This document shows positions 1 through 6,088 of a stretch of 6,285 bases of DNA, one piece after another. The notes under the pieces were generated by a model. It was given only the letters and a program-made list of their open reading frames with translations. It was not told where the DNA came from and made no database searches. Numbering within the stretch: the first letter of the stretch is position 1; each line of letters opens with the position of its first letter. A program made the translations under genes and the position numbers. This DNA comes from Syntrophaceae bacterium (lineage in GTDB: Bacteria > Desulfobacterota > Syntrophia > Syntrophales > UBA2185), in assembly GCA_003508565.1 (NCBI GenBank), contig DNUI01000188.1, positions 1 to 6,285 of the forward strand, written 5' to 3'.

Positions 1-576
1 GAGACAGCGATCGATGTTGGCTCCGCGGTGAGCTTTGCCAACAAGGCTATCTATGAAGCGGCAAAGAGCAATTCCGCCTGGCAGGGAATGGGAACTACTG
101 TCGCGGCGGCTTTACTGAATGGAAATAGACTCAGCATCGCCCACGTTGGTGATAGCAGGGTGTATCTTGTGAGGGCCGGCAATATCGAACAGTTGACCGA
201 TGATCACTCAGTTGTGTATGAGCAGATGAAGCGTGAGTTATTGACAAAAGAAGAAGCGCAAAAATCTGAGATGAAGCATGTGTTAACAAGAGCTCTTGGT
301 ACAAGGTCCGATGTAGATGTGGATGTTGATGAGTTGACTCTGGCGGGCGGCGATATTTTGATACTATGTACAGACGGTCTCAATTCCATGGTTTCTGATG
401 ATGATATTCTCTCTGTCGTAGCGTCGACAAACGATCCTGCATCAGCGTGCGAAACACTGATCAATATGGCCAATACTAATGGCGGCAAGGACAACATAAC
501 AGTTATTGCAGGATATATGAGAAAAAAATGTCGGTATTCGTTTTTATTAAACATACAAGAATGGTTCAGGAGGTAA
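1..576 (+). CDS. PP2C-family Ser/Thr protein phosphatase, 5'-truncated by window edge
   Basis: Metal-dependent phosphatase of the PP2C (PrpC/Stp1) type, which removes phosphate from Ser/Thr in the cytoplasm and opposes Hanks-type kinases. The frame is open to base 1, so the start lies upstream; the GTG at 28 is internal. The visible 191 residues hold the later PP2C motifs in order: GMGTT (about 85-100), AHVGDSRVYLVR (about 139-174), LTDDHS (about 193-210), LTRALGT (about 283-303), CTDGL with its metal-binding Asp at 373-375, and KDN with its Asp at 490-492. The N-terminal motifs carrying the first metal-binding Asp residues are missing only because the window begins there. A short basic/aromatic tail (KKCRYSF...WFRR) follows the domain. 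A run of alternating Val and Asp codons at 313-330 precedes the CTDGL strand. The stop TAA overlaps the ribosome binding site of the FHA gene, so the two are almost certainly co-transcribed and translationally coupled. Confidence 0.93.
   Translation, partial: ETAIDVGSAVSFANKAIYEAAKSNSAWQGMGTTVAAALLNGNRLSIAHVGDSRVYLVRAGNIEQLTDDHSVVYEQMKRELLTKEEAQKSEMKHVLTRALGTRSDVDVDVDELTLAGGDILILCTDGLNSMVSDDDILSVVASTNDPASACETLINMANTNGGKDNITVIAGYMRKKCRYSFLLNIQEWFRR
568..574 (+). promoter_or_regulatory. Strong ribosome binding site overlapping upstream stop codon
   Basis: AGGAGGT ends in the first base of the phosphatase TAA (574-576) and sits 5 bases before the FHA ATG. It fixes the FHA start and implies translational coupling. 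Confidence 0.85.
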
Positions 577-579
577 AAT

Positions 580-1281
580 ATGGCAAAGGTTTTACTGAAA
601 TTTAAAGAAGCCGTGGTAAAGGAGATACCGCTTGATGAGGATCTTATCACTATCGGGAGAAAAGCGGAAAATGGAATTGTTATCGATAATCAAGCTGTAT
701 CGGGCCGCCATGCTCAGATCAATAAGATGGGTGATTCCCTATTCATTGAGGATGCTAACAGCCTTAACGGTACGTATGTAAATGGCCAGAAAATTCAGAA
801 ATGCGAATTGTATAACGGCGATATCATCCTGATCGGTGTCCATACTCTTGAGATCGTATCCGATAAAGTCAGGGATACAGACTCAAAAAGCTTTGCCGTA
901 CGGGGCCGTTCCATGGATGAAACGATGGTGATTGCTCCGCAAGACCAGAAGAAGATACTGGCAGCAGTTGATAAAGAGAAAGCCGATGTCATGGGTGGTT
1001 TCCTTGTCATTGAAGGATCGACCGACAAAAGGGATTATCTCCTTAAAGAGAGAGTTACAACTATTGGCAAAGAGGATGCTGCCGGGATACATTTAAAAGG
1101 CTTTTTTGCCCCTAAGGTGGCTGCACTTGTAAACAGGAGAAAAGATGGTTATTTCATTACTCCTGCGGGAGGAAAATCGCATAAGGTAAACGGTCAAGAA
1201 ATTGATAGTAAGCATGATTTGAAAGACGGTGATATAGTAGAGACCGGCGGCCTAAAGATGCAATTTTATATAAAAGACTGA
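580..1281 (+). CDS. Two-FHA-domain signalling protein
   Basis: A 233-residue cytoplasmic protein with no signal peptide or membrane segment. The first FHA domain (about residues 4-93) is canonical: IGR at 25-27, SGRH at 41-44, and SLNGT at 61-65 with a further Asn at 68. These are the usual phosphothreonine-contacting residues. The second (about 139-232) keeps the fold pattern (IGK at 162-164, VNG at 203-205, LKDGD) but has FAPKVAAL where the Ser-x-x-His motif should be, so it probably does not bind phosphothreonine in the standard way. The linker contains DETMVI (113-118), which resembles the Thr-containing sites phosphorylated by Ser/Thr kinases in FHA proteins such as GarA; this comparison is inference. 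Start: ATG 580 lies 5 bases after a full AGGAGGT (568-574) that overlaps the phosphatase stop. The neighbour suggests a kinase/phosphatase/FHA module; targets are unknown. Confidence 0.93.
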   Translation: MAKVLLKFKEAVVKEIPLDEDLITIGRKAENGIVIDNQAVSGRHAQINKMGDSLFIEDANSLNGTYVNGQKIQKCELYNGDIILIGVHTLEIVSDKVRDTDSKSFAVRGRSMDETMVIAPQDQKKILAAVDKEKADVMGGFLVIEGSTDKRDYLLKERVTTIGKEDAAGIHLKGFFAPKVAALVNRRKDGYFITPAGGKSHKVNGQEIDSKHDLKDGDIVETGGLKMQFYIKD

Positions 1282-1288
1282 ATTACCG

Positions 1289-1393
1289 ATGTCCAAAGAA
1301 ACAGTTACGAGAAGACAAAAAGATATAGCGCGATTACTGCGTGAAAAGAATCGGCTTCGCAAGGGTGTAACGAAAAAGATAAAAAAGAAATAA
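1289..1393 (+). CDS. Possible small, very basic 34-residue protein
   Basis: An ATG 8 bases after the last base of the FHA gene opens a 34-codon frame ending in TAA. The peptide begins MSKETVTRRQKDIARLLREK and ends in KKIKKK. I count 9 Lys and 6 Arg against 3 acidic residues, with an Arg/Leu-rich middle that could form an amphipathic helix. It has no signal peptide or Cys. There is no clear Shine-Dalgarno sequence in front of it, so expression would depend on coupling to FHA translation. It ends 45 bases before the operon hairpin, so it would be the last gene of the operon. I do not recognise a family. Nucleic-acid or acidic-partner binding would fit the charge but is a guess, and it may be non-coding. 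Confidence 0.4.
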   Translation: MSKETVTRRQKDIARLLREKNRLRKGVTKKIKKK

Positions 1394-1437
1394 TACGCAC
1401 AAAACTTCCCATACGTAGGATTATTAATCAAACATTG

Positions 1438-1483
1438 AAGGTGCTCCGACCACAGCAGAACGGAAAGGGAAGAGCACCTTTTT
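1438..1483 (+). terminator. Intrinsic terminator closing the PP2C/FHA operon
   Basis: A perfect 9-bp stem pairs AAGGTGCTC (1438-1446) with GAGCACCTT (1472-1480), with a 25-base loop, followed by a T-run at 1479-1483. The long loop makes it less ideal than a tight hairpin. It lies only 19 bases before the next annotated start, so it might also act as an attenuator in the leader of the DUF4301 gene. Confidence 0.75.
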
Positions 1484-1502
1484 AGTCGCACTTACATGTA
1501 GT

Positions 1503-3047
1503 ATGAGTGATTCACGGTTGTTTAAAATGACATTTACCTATGCTGATATACAGCAAATCGAAAAAGAGGGGCAGAGCGTTGATCAAGTGTTGGCGCAGAT
1601 AGACCGGTTTAAGAAAGGTACTTTCCCGATCAAATTGAACAGACCGTGTACTGTCAATGATGGAATTGTAACCATTCCTGAGGGAGATCTAAAAAAAATA
1701 CCTGCGTTGTACGAAGCGGAGGTACAGAAAGGAAGAATGCTGAAATTTGTGCCTGCTTCCGGCGCGGCGAGTCGCATGTTTAAAGACTGGTACAAATGTT
1801 TTGAGGAAGGCAATTTTTATCCGGAGGAAGCCGGTGCAGCATTCATCGAGAGCTTGAAGAGTTACGCTTTTTTTAATGATTTAAGGGATGAGATATGCGG
1901 CAAGGGCGGAGACATAGAGCGCCTCATGGAAACAAAGAGAAAAATCGAGATATTGGAGTTTATTTTAACTTCGAAAGGATTGAATTACGGGAATCTCCCT
2001 AAGGCGCTCCTGAAATTTCATGCATATCCGGATGGCAATCGAACTGCCCTTGAAGAACATCTTGTTGAGGCAGCCCTCTATGTGAAAGATGCACACACTA
2101 TGTGTCGTCTCCATTATACCGTTTCTGAAGAACATCAAAAGCAGATAGAAGATTATCTGTCCCGGATTACCAATATCTATGAAAAGCGTTATGACGTAAA
2201 ATATTGCGCTACTCTTTCAATTCAGAAATCTTCAACTAATACCATCGCGGTGGATTTGGATAACCATCCGTTTCGTGATCAGCAAGGCAGCCTTGTGTTC
2301 AGGCCCGGTGGACATGGGGCACTTCTTGAGAATTTAAACAGCATTGATGGTGATATAATTTTTCTGAAGAATATTGACAATATAGTTTCTGACAGATTGA
2401 AGCCGGTTACAATATTGTATAAAAAGATTCTGGGGGGCTATCTCATATACCTTCAGAATAAGATATTCAGTTATCTGCGCCTCTTGGCTAAACAAGAACC
2501 GGGTGAAGATGAAATAGCGGAGATAGTATTGTTTTGTGAAAAGATGCTTCACATTGTGTTCCCGCCATTGTTTAAGAATTTATCTCTTCCAGAGAAATGC
2601 GGGTGTGTTGTTGCAAAACTGAACAGACCTATTCGGGTATGCGGCATGGTTAAAAATGAAGGAGAGCCGGGGGGAGGTCCATTTTGGGTAGACGAAGAAG
2701 ATGGTACACAATCTCTCCAGATATTAGAACAATCACAGATAGACTCAAATTCCAAAGAGCAGAAGGACATATGGAATTCGGCAACCCATTTCAATCCGGT
2801 AGATCTTGTGTGTGGGATAAGAGACTACCGTGCACAGAAATTTGATTTGCATGAGTTTGTGGATAACAAATCGTATTTTATATCACAGAAATCGGAGAAG
2901 GGCAGGGACCTCAGAGCACTCGAACTTCCGGGTCTTTGGAATGGTTCCATGGCTTTCTGGAATACTATTTTTGTGGAAGTACCCATCGAAACTTTTAACC
3001 CTGTAAAGACGGTCTATGATTTGTTAAGGCCGCAGCATCTGCCGTGA
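1503..3047 (+). CDS. DUF4301 family protein, nucleotidyltransferase-like
   Basis: A 514-residue soluble protein recognised as DUF4301 by KFVPASGAASRMFK (81-94), GGHGALLENLNSIDGDIIF (269-287) followed by LKNIDNI, GMVKNEGEPGGGPFW (381-395), and a C-terminal stretch with LPGLWNGSMAFWNTIFVEVP (475-494). The length matches my memory of the family. The GHG...LENLN...D.IF.KNIDN pattern resembles UDP-sugar pyrophosphorylases, so binding of a nucleotide or sugar phosphate is likely, but no reaction is established and this is inference. Start: the longest frame is given; ATG 1527 (MTFTYADIQQIEKEG) looks more like the family N-terminus. Neither ATG has a Shine-Dalgarno sequence, which is odd. The gene starts just after the terminator of the previous operon, with no clear promoter in the gap, and converges on the PP-loop gene, so it is probably a single-gene unit. 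Confidence 0.88.
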   Translation: MSDSRLFKMTFTYADIQQIEKEGQSVDQVLAQIDRFKKGTFPIKLNRPCTVNDGIVTIPEGDLKKIPALYEAEVQKGRMLKFVPASGAASRMFKDWYKCFEEGNFYPEEAGAAFIESLKSYAFFNDLRDEICGKGGDIERLMETKRKIEILEFILTSKGLNYGNLPKALLKFHAYPDGNRTALEEHLVEAALYVKDAHTMCRLHYTVSEEHQKQIEDYLSRITNIYEKRYDVKYCATLSIQKSSTNTIAVDLDNHPFRDQQGSLVFRPGGHGALLENLNSIDGDIIFLKNIDNIVSDRLKPVTILYKKILGGYLIYLQNKIFSYLRLLAKQEPGEDEIAEIVLFCEKMLHIVFPPLFKNLSLPEKCGCVVAKLNRPIRVCGMVKNEGEPGGGPFWVDEEDGTQSLQILEQSQIDSNSKEQKDIWNSATHFNPVDLVCGIRDYRAQKFDLHEFVDNKSYFISQKSEKGRDLRALELPGLWNGSMAFWNTIFVEVPIETFNPVKTVYDLLRPQHLP

Positions 3048-3055
3048 CATAAGTA

Positions 3056-4033
3056 TCATGTCATCCACCGCTCAGCCTCTTCTTTCTTTGCAGCTTTTAT
3101 CCTGATGGCGTGGCAGGTATCTCCTTTCCTGCAAAGAACAACAACTTCCTCATCTTTTGGGGCATCACTATAGAGAGCGCAGAGAGAGGCGGCATGGAGG
3201 AGTGTTGCGTCATCGCGTTTATAGGGAACGAGCACCGTCGGTCCGGGAAAATGTGCCATGTGAAGTAACGCGTCCCCCCCCTCAGACAATTTCTGGAGCA
3301 CCTCGTTTTCAAATATATTCCGCCCAACAACAACCTTGGAAGAAGGGTCAATGCGAAATTGTCTGCCATATTTAAGAAGCTCTACATCTCTGATCCGGAA
3401 ATCCTTGTGATGCGTGAACAGATCCCTGAGCCTTTTTGAAAACATGGGATCGGTGAGCAGACATCCTCCCGCGGGGGCAGCGTAATCTGTAATACCGTAA
3501 TGATGTGCAAGCTCAATCTGATTTTTTCTGCCTTTTCCGCGGATGGCAAGAAGTCTTTGACGATCCACCTTTCCTTCAATTTCCGGTTTTGTTTCAGGGA
3601 GGAGCTTTGCGCTTAAAGGTCTTATAATATAGTCCTGACAGCCTGAATTTTTTGCGACTACATGGAGGGACTGTTTCGTCTGGGACATGGCACGCTGGCC
3701 GAGTACTTCCCCCGTGAATATAAAATCAGCCCCTGTATCTTTCATTATACCTCCGGCAATTTTCAACATGAGCGTATGACAATCTATGCATGGATTCATG
3801 TTCTTCCCATATCCATGTCTAGGGGCCTTTACCATTTCCAGATGTTCTTCAGTAATGTCTAGTACTGTGAGGGGAAGACCGATTTTCTTTGCCGAAGTCT
3901 TGGCCTTTGTATCGCCAAAAAAAGGGGTTTTGTACGTGAGCCCCAAAACTTCAATACCTTGCGACATAATGATCTTTACTGCAAGTATGCTATCCAGGCC
4001 TCCGGAAAATAAAGCTATTCCTTTTACTTTCAA
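3056..4033 (-). CDS. PP-loop ATPase related to MnmA/ThiI (putative tRNA sulfurtransferase) with C-terminal NFACT-R-like domain
   Basis: The N-terminal part is an adenylating PP-loop domain: ALFSGGLDS lies just after the start, with the SGGLDS loop at residues 10-15 of the form annotated here. Such enzymes activate a tRNA base with ATP before sulfur transfer. Three conserved-looking Cys follow: the pair in NPCIDCH (82 and 85) and one in PAGGCLLTDP (191). These could be the catalytic pair or bind an iron-sulfur cluster, as in TtuA-type enzymes; this is inference. From about residue 220 (KYGRQFRI...VVGRNIFENE...FPGPTVLVP) the C-terminus resembles the NFACT-R RNA-binding domain often fused to these PP-loop proteins. 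It lacks the THUMP domain of ThiI and is not MnmA itself. Start: no in-frame ATG exists. TTG at 4033 (MKVKGIALFSGG) is preferred because GGGAG lies 11 bases upstream; TTG at 4051 would add six residues without such a site. The exact modified base is unknown. Confidence 0.82.
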   Translation of the reverse strand: MKVKGIALFSGGLDSILAVKIIMSQGIEVLGLTYKTPFFGDTKAKTSAKKIGLPLTVLDITEEHLEMVKAPRHGYGKNMNPCIDCHTLMLKIAGGIMKDTGADFIFTGEVLGQRAMSQTKQSLHVVAKNSGCQDYIIRPLSAKLLPETKPEIEGKVDRQRLLAIRGKGRKNQIELAHHYGITDYAAPAGGCLLTDPMFSKRLRDLFTHHKDFRIRDVELLKYGRQFRIDPSSKVVVGRNIFENEVLQKLSEGGDALLHMAHFPGPTVLVPYKRDDATLLHAASLCALYSDAPKDEEVVVLCRKGDTCHAIRIKAAKKEEAERWMT

Positions 4034-4044
4034 TAATAGTGATG

Positions 4045-4049
4045 CTCCC
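4045..4049 (-). promoter_or_regulatory. Candidate Shine-Dalgarno for the TTG start of the PP-loop gene
   Basis: On the minus strand GGGAG (4049 down to 4045) precedes TTG 4033 by 11 bases. The spacing is a little long, but it is the only purine-rich site near either possible TTG start, and it would lie inside the coding region if TTG 4051 were used. Confidence 0.4.
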
Positions 4050-4074
4050 AATCTGTTGTGAAGATGACGGAACG

Positions 4075-4137
4075 GATTTAAATGTCTAAATCATACACTG
4101 ACATGCGTAATCCCTTGAACATTTAAGGCGATGTCAG
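4075..4137 (-). repeat. Two inverted repeats between the LysM and PP-loop genes
   Basis: The first repeat pairs CTGACAT (4098-4104) with ATGTCAG (4131-4137). Inside it CCTTGA (4113-4118) can pair with TTAAGG (4123-4128, one G-T pair), giving a branched or stacked hairpin. The second pairs GATTTA (4075-4080) with TAAATC (4087-4092) around a 6-base loop. Neither is followed by a T-run on the minus strand, so they are poor classical terminators. They could be a weak attenuator, a processing site or a protein-binding site in the 100-odd base gap. No other feature is seen in this gap. Confidence 0.4.
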
Positions 4138-4155
4138 CATTTTGGGGGATGAACC

Positions 4156-5793
4156 TCAGTACTTAACTATGGTTACGCCCGACTTGTTATTGAGCAGTCC
4201 ATAGATATCACGATCAATGTCGGATTCAGTCAGATAGATATATCCTTTGTCCTGTGCTATTTTAAAGGCGGGGAAGCTGATGGTGCCCTTTGGGTAAGAT
4301 GTCTTTTCAGGAAATGAAAACAAAAAGGTTTCATACGAGAAAGGAATCTTAGCTGCCTGTAGAATTTTTCCAATAACGGATTTGAGAGGTTCTCCATCCT
4401 CAAATAAGGCGACCTCCGTTCCACTGTTTTTCAGATTGTCTATGTACTGCTGGGAGATTTTTCTCGAGTGAAATACTGCGACATTTTTATTCCCTTTTTT
4501 TGCAAGCAGGTCAGTTTTCATGGATAGGTTAAAATTATCTTTGCCTTTTTCATCTGCAACAATCTCAGAATCTTTCGCTGTTGAGTAACCAAGCAAAATA
4601 AGAAGCGCATCGGCAAGTTCAATGTTTGTGCCGGAGGATAGAGTAGATAACTGAGGCATTGTATATTGTTCAACCGGGGCACTTATAACACCTTGACCAT
4701 CAAGGATTTCTGTAACGATCAAACCATGTTTCTCCGCGTACACAATCAAATTTCTGGGCAAGAGATGTGATATATCCCTAATAAAGGACAACCCCTGTGA
4801 ATACGATTTGTCGGAGGGGTTCTTCTTTGTGATCAGCCAATCGACGGCAATGGTTGTCCGTGGGAATTCTCCGACTATGAGTGGATTCGTGCTTTTTGTC
4901 ATTGCATAGGCATTCGATGTGTCGATTATTTTCATAAGAATGGCTGCCGTGCCCTCAAGACTATTGACTTTTAGAAATGTGTAATTTTTCCAGTTCGCTT
5001 TGATGATGGTATTGAGAGCATCCGGTATTCGATCAGCAAAATCCAGGAAAATCACGCTTCCATCGTCAAGTTCAACAACCGGAATTGTAGAGCATGCAAT
5101 AGTTACCTGTCTTGCTTGAGGAAGAGGTATATAATATTTACCTGCTGTTAAAAGGGTTCCGTTCATACGGTTGATCACATGCCCAACAATTGCCAGGTGT
5201 ATTGCCGGCAATATAGCCTGCTTTTCTTTGGGATCATCTTTGATTTGAAACAATGTCTCAGCCTCTGAACCCCTATCTTCTTGTTTGCCAAGGAGAATCT
5301 CTTTTCGTGGCAGTTGCAATGCATGTCCGGGATAAATCAGGTCATAGTTTTTAATATAGGGATTTAGTCGTTTAATAAGATTTATGGTTTTGTGCAATTC
5401 TGAAGAGTTAACTTGTAAATGACGGATAACAATTCTGGTTATGGAATCACCTTTCTTGATAATATAATTCATTGACCCTTCGCCACGAGGATCTATGTCG
5501 GGGAGATATATTACATCGCCGGGTTCAATTTTATCTATATCTTTTATTTGGGGATTAAGAGCCTTTATTATGGTATATCGGCCTGATGTAATGCCAACCT
5601 GTGTTCGTAATATATCAAAGAGCCACTCACCTTTTTTGACAACATAAGGACGCTTTTTTGAAAGGGATGCAGCTGTTTTTCGAAATTCAAGATGAGCTGT
5701 TTCATCTTTCGCAAGGACGATGTTGAAGGCGGCAGATAGAAAGATACATGATATAAGAATGAGAAAAAAAGCTGATGATCGGAGATAATTCAT
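4156..5793 (-). CDS. Secreted protein with two LysM domains and an unassigned C-terminal region
   Basis: A 545-residue exported protein. Residues 1-28 form a signal peptide: basic N-terminus, hydrophobic core (AFFLILISCIFLSAAF), and a probable cleavage site after VLA. Two LysM domains follow at about 48-98 (YVVKKGEWLFDILR ... ALNPQIKDIDKIEPGDVIYLP) and 109-162 (NYIIKKGDSITRIV ... LNPYIKNYDLIYPGHALQLP). LysM binds N-acetylglucosamine-containing polymers, so the protein should sit on peptidoglycan in the periplasm or envelope. The remaining 380 residues show no hydrolase motif or membrane span that I recognise; the segment at about 435-545 alternates strands and helices and may be a separate domain. 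Start: ATG 5793 has TGAGGT 7 bases upstream. It could share a transcript with the PP-loop gene downstream, but the gap holds inverted repeats. Function beyond wall binding is unknown. Confidence 0.85.
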   Translation of the reverse strand: MNYLRSSAFFLILISCIFLSAAFNIVLAKDETAHLEFRKTAASLSKKRPYVVKKGEWLFDILRTQVGITSGRYTIIKALNPQIKDIDKIEPGDVIYLPDIDPRGEGSMNYIIKKGDSITRIVIRHLQVNSSELHKTINLIKRLNPYIKNYDLIYPGHALQLPRKEILLGKQEDRGSEAETLFQIKDDPKEKQAILPAIHLAIVGHVINRMNGTLLTAGKYYIPLPQARQVTIACSTIPVVELDDGSVIFLDFADRIPDALNTIIKANWKNYTFLKVNSLEGTAAILMKIIDTSNAYAMTKSTNPLIVGEFPRTTIAVDWLITKKNPSDKSYSQGLSFIRDISHLLPRNLIVYAEKHGLIVTEILDGQGVISAPVEQYTMPQLSTLSSGTNIELADALLILLGYSTAKDSEIVADEKGKDNFNLSMKTDLLAKKGNKNVAVFHSRKISQQYIDNLKNSGTEVALFEDGEPLKSVIGKILQAAKIPFSYETFLFSFPEKTSYPKGTISFPAFKIAQDKGYIYLTESDIDRDIYGLLNNKSGVTIVKY

Positions 5794-5853
5794 AGTAATA
5801 CCTCATCATATGGGCCACAGTGTAGATATAAAAAACCGAATGGTCAGATGCTT

Positions 5854-5882
5854 AGCATAATTGGATTCTGGTGCAAAGTAAA
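5854..5882 (-). promoter_or_regulatory. Weak candidate sigma-70 promoter for the LysM gene
   Basis: On the minus strand TTTACT (5882-5877) and TATGCT (5859-5854) are 17 bases apart, each matching 4 of 6 consensus bases, with A/T-rich sequence upstream. It would give a leader of about 50 bases before ATG 5793. Such matches are common by chance in A/T-rich DNA. The rest of 5794-5963 shows no gene. Confidence 0.28.
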
Positions 5883-5966
5883 ATATATCAATATCATTAA
5901 GCTTAGTAGTTGATTATCATTTTTAAATCTCTGATTCAATCTATGTTTTTAAAATATCACCGGTGT

Positions 5967-6012
5967 TAGCAACAAATAGATTTGTCCTATTCTGTAGCAA
6001 ATGAGATGTCCT
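5967..6012. repeat. Two imperfect direct repeats at the IS end, probable transposase-binding sites
   Basis: Copy one (5967-5988) and copy two (5995-6012, TAGCAAATGAGATGTCCT) share TAGCAA at one end and TGTCCT at the other, with an A/T-rich middle that is four bases shorter in copy two. Their starts are 28 bases apart. Repeated sites of this kind at an element end are usually bound by the transposase. Confidence 0.55.
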
Positions 6013-6026
6013 CTTTTACTATGCTT

Positions 6027-6067
6027 AAGGAAAGGGGCGGAAGGCGTAGCCTGAAGCCCCTTTCCTT
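6027..6067 (-). terminator. Strong hairpin after the transposase gene, likely terminator
   Basis: AAGGAAAGGGGC (6027-6038) pairs perfectly with GCCCCTTTCCTT (6056-6067). Inside, AGGC (6042-6045) pairs with GCCT (6049-6052) around a GTA loop, separated from the outer stem by a GGA/GAA internal loop. It begins 21 bases past the transposase stop, between the gene and the IS end. On the minus strand the 3' arm ends CCCCTTTCCTT, a broken T-run, so termination is plausible but not textbook. It would shield the LysM gene from transposase transcription. Confidence 0.6.
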
Positions 6068-6088
6068 CGATTTTGGCGAGCGGCGGAC

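Noticed and set aside
28..30. GTG as the start of the phosphatase
   Set aside because: The frame is open to base 1 and the PP2C domain would lack its N-terminal metal-binding motifs, so the true start is upstream.
313..330. Short GATGT-type repeat in the phosphatase gene
   Set aside because: It encodes alternating Asp/Val within an intact coding frame and is too short to be a repeat element.
204..650. Minus-strand frame of 148 codons opposite the PP2C and FHA genes
   Set aside because: It overlaps two genes with clear family motifs, spans their junction, and its translation (Ser/Thr-rich, no motif) looks like an antisense shadow.
3045..3063. TGACAT hairpin as a bidirectional terminator between convergent genes
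   Set aside because: The stem is only 6 bp, low in GC, overlaps both stop codons and has no T-run on either side.
3056..4051. Naming the PP-loop gene mnmA or thiI
   Set aside because: It lacks the THUMP domain of ThiI and the MnmA C-terminal layout, and has the PAGGCLLTD and NFACT-R-like segments of a separate group.
3786..4061. Plus-strand frame of 91 codons opposite the PP-loop gene start
   Set aside because: It is antisense to the conserved PP-loop and CxxC region and shows no recognisable domain.
4090..4095. TATGAT on the minus strand as a -10 box for the PP-loop gene
   Set aside because: No acceptable -35 lies 16-18 bases upstream (best is TTCAAG, 3 of 6), so support is too thin to list as a promoter.
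5746..5757. Lipobox LISC in the LysM protein signal peptide
   Set aside because: Cys16 is in the middle of the hydrophobic core, with about 12 more apolar residues after it; cleavage by signal peptidase I after VLA (residue 28) fits better.
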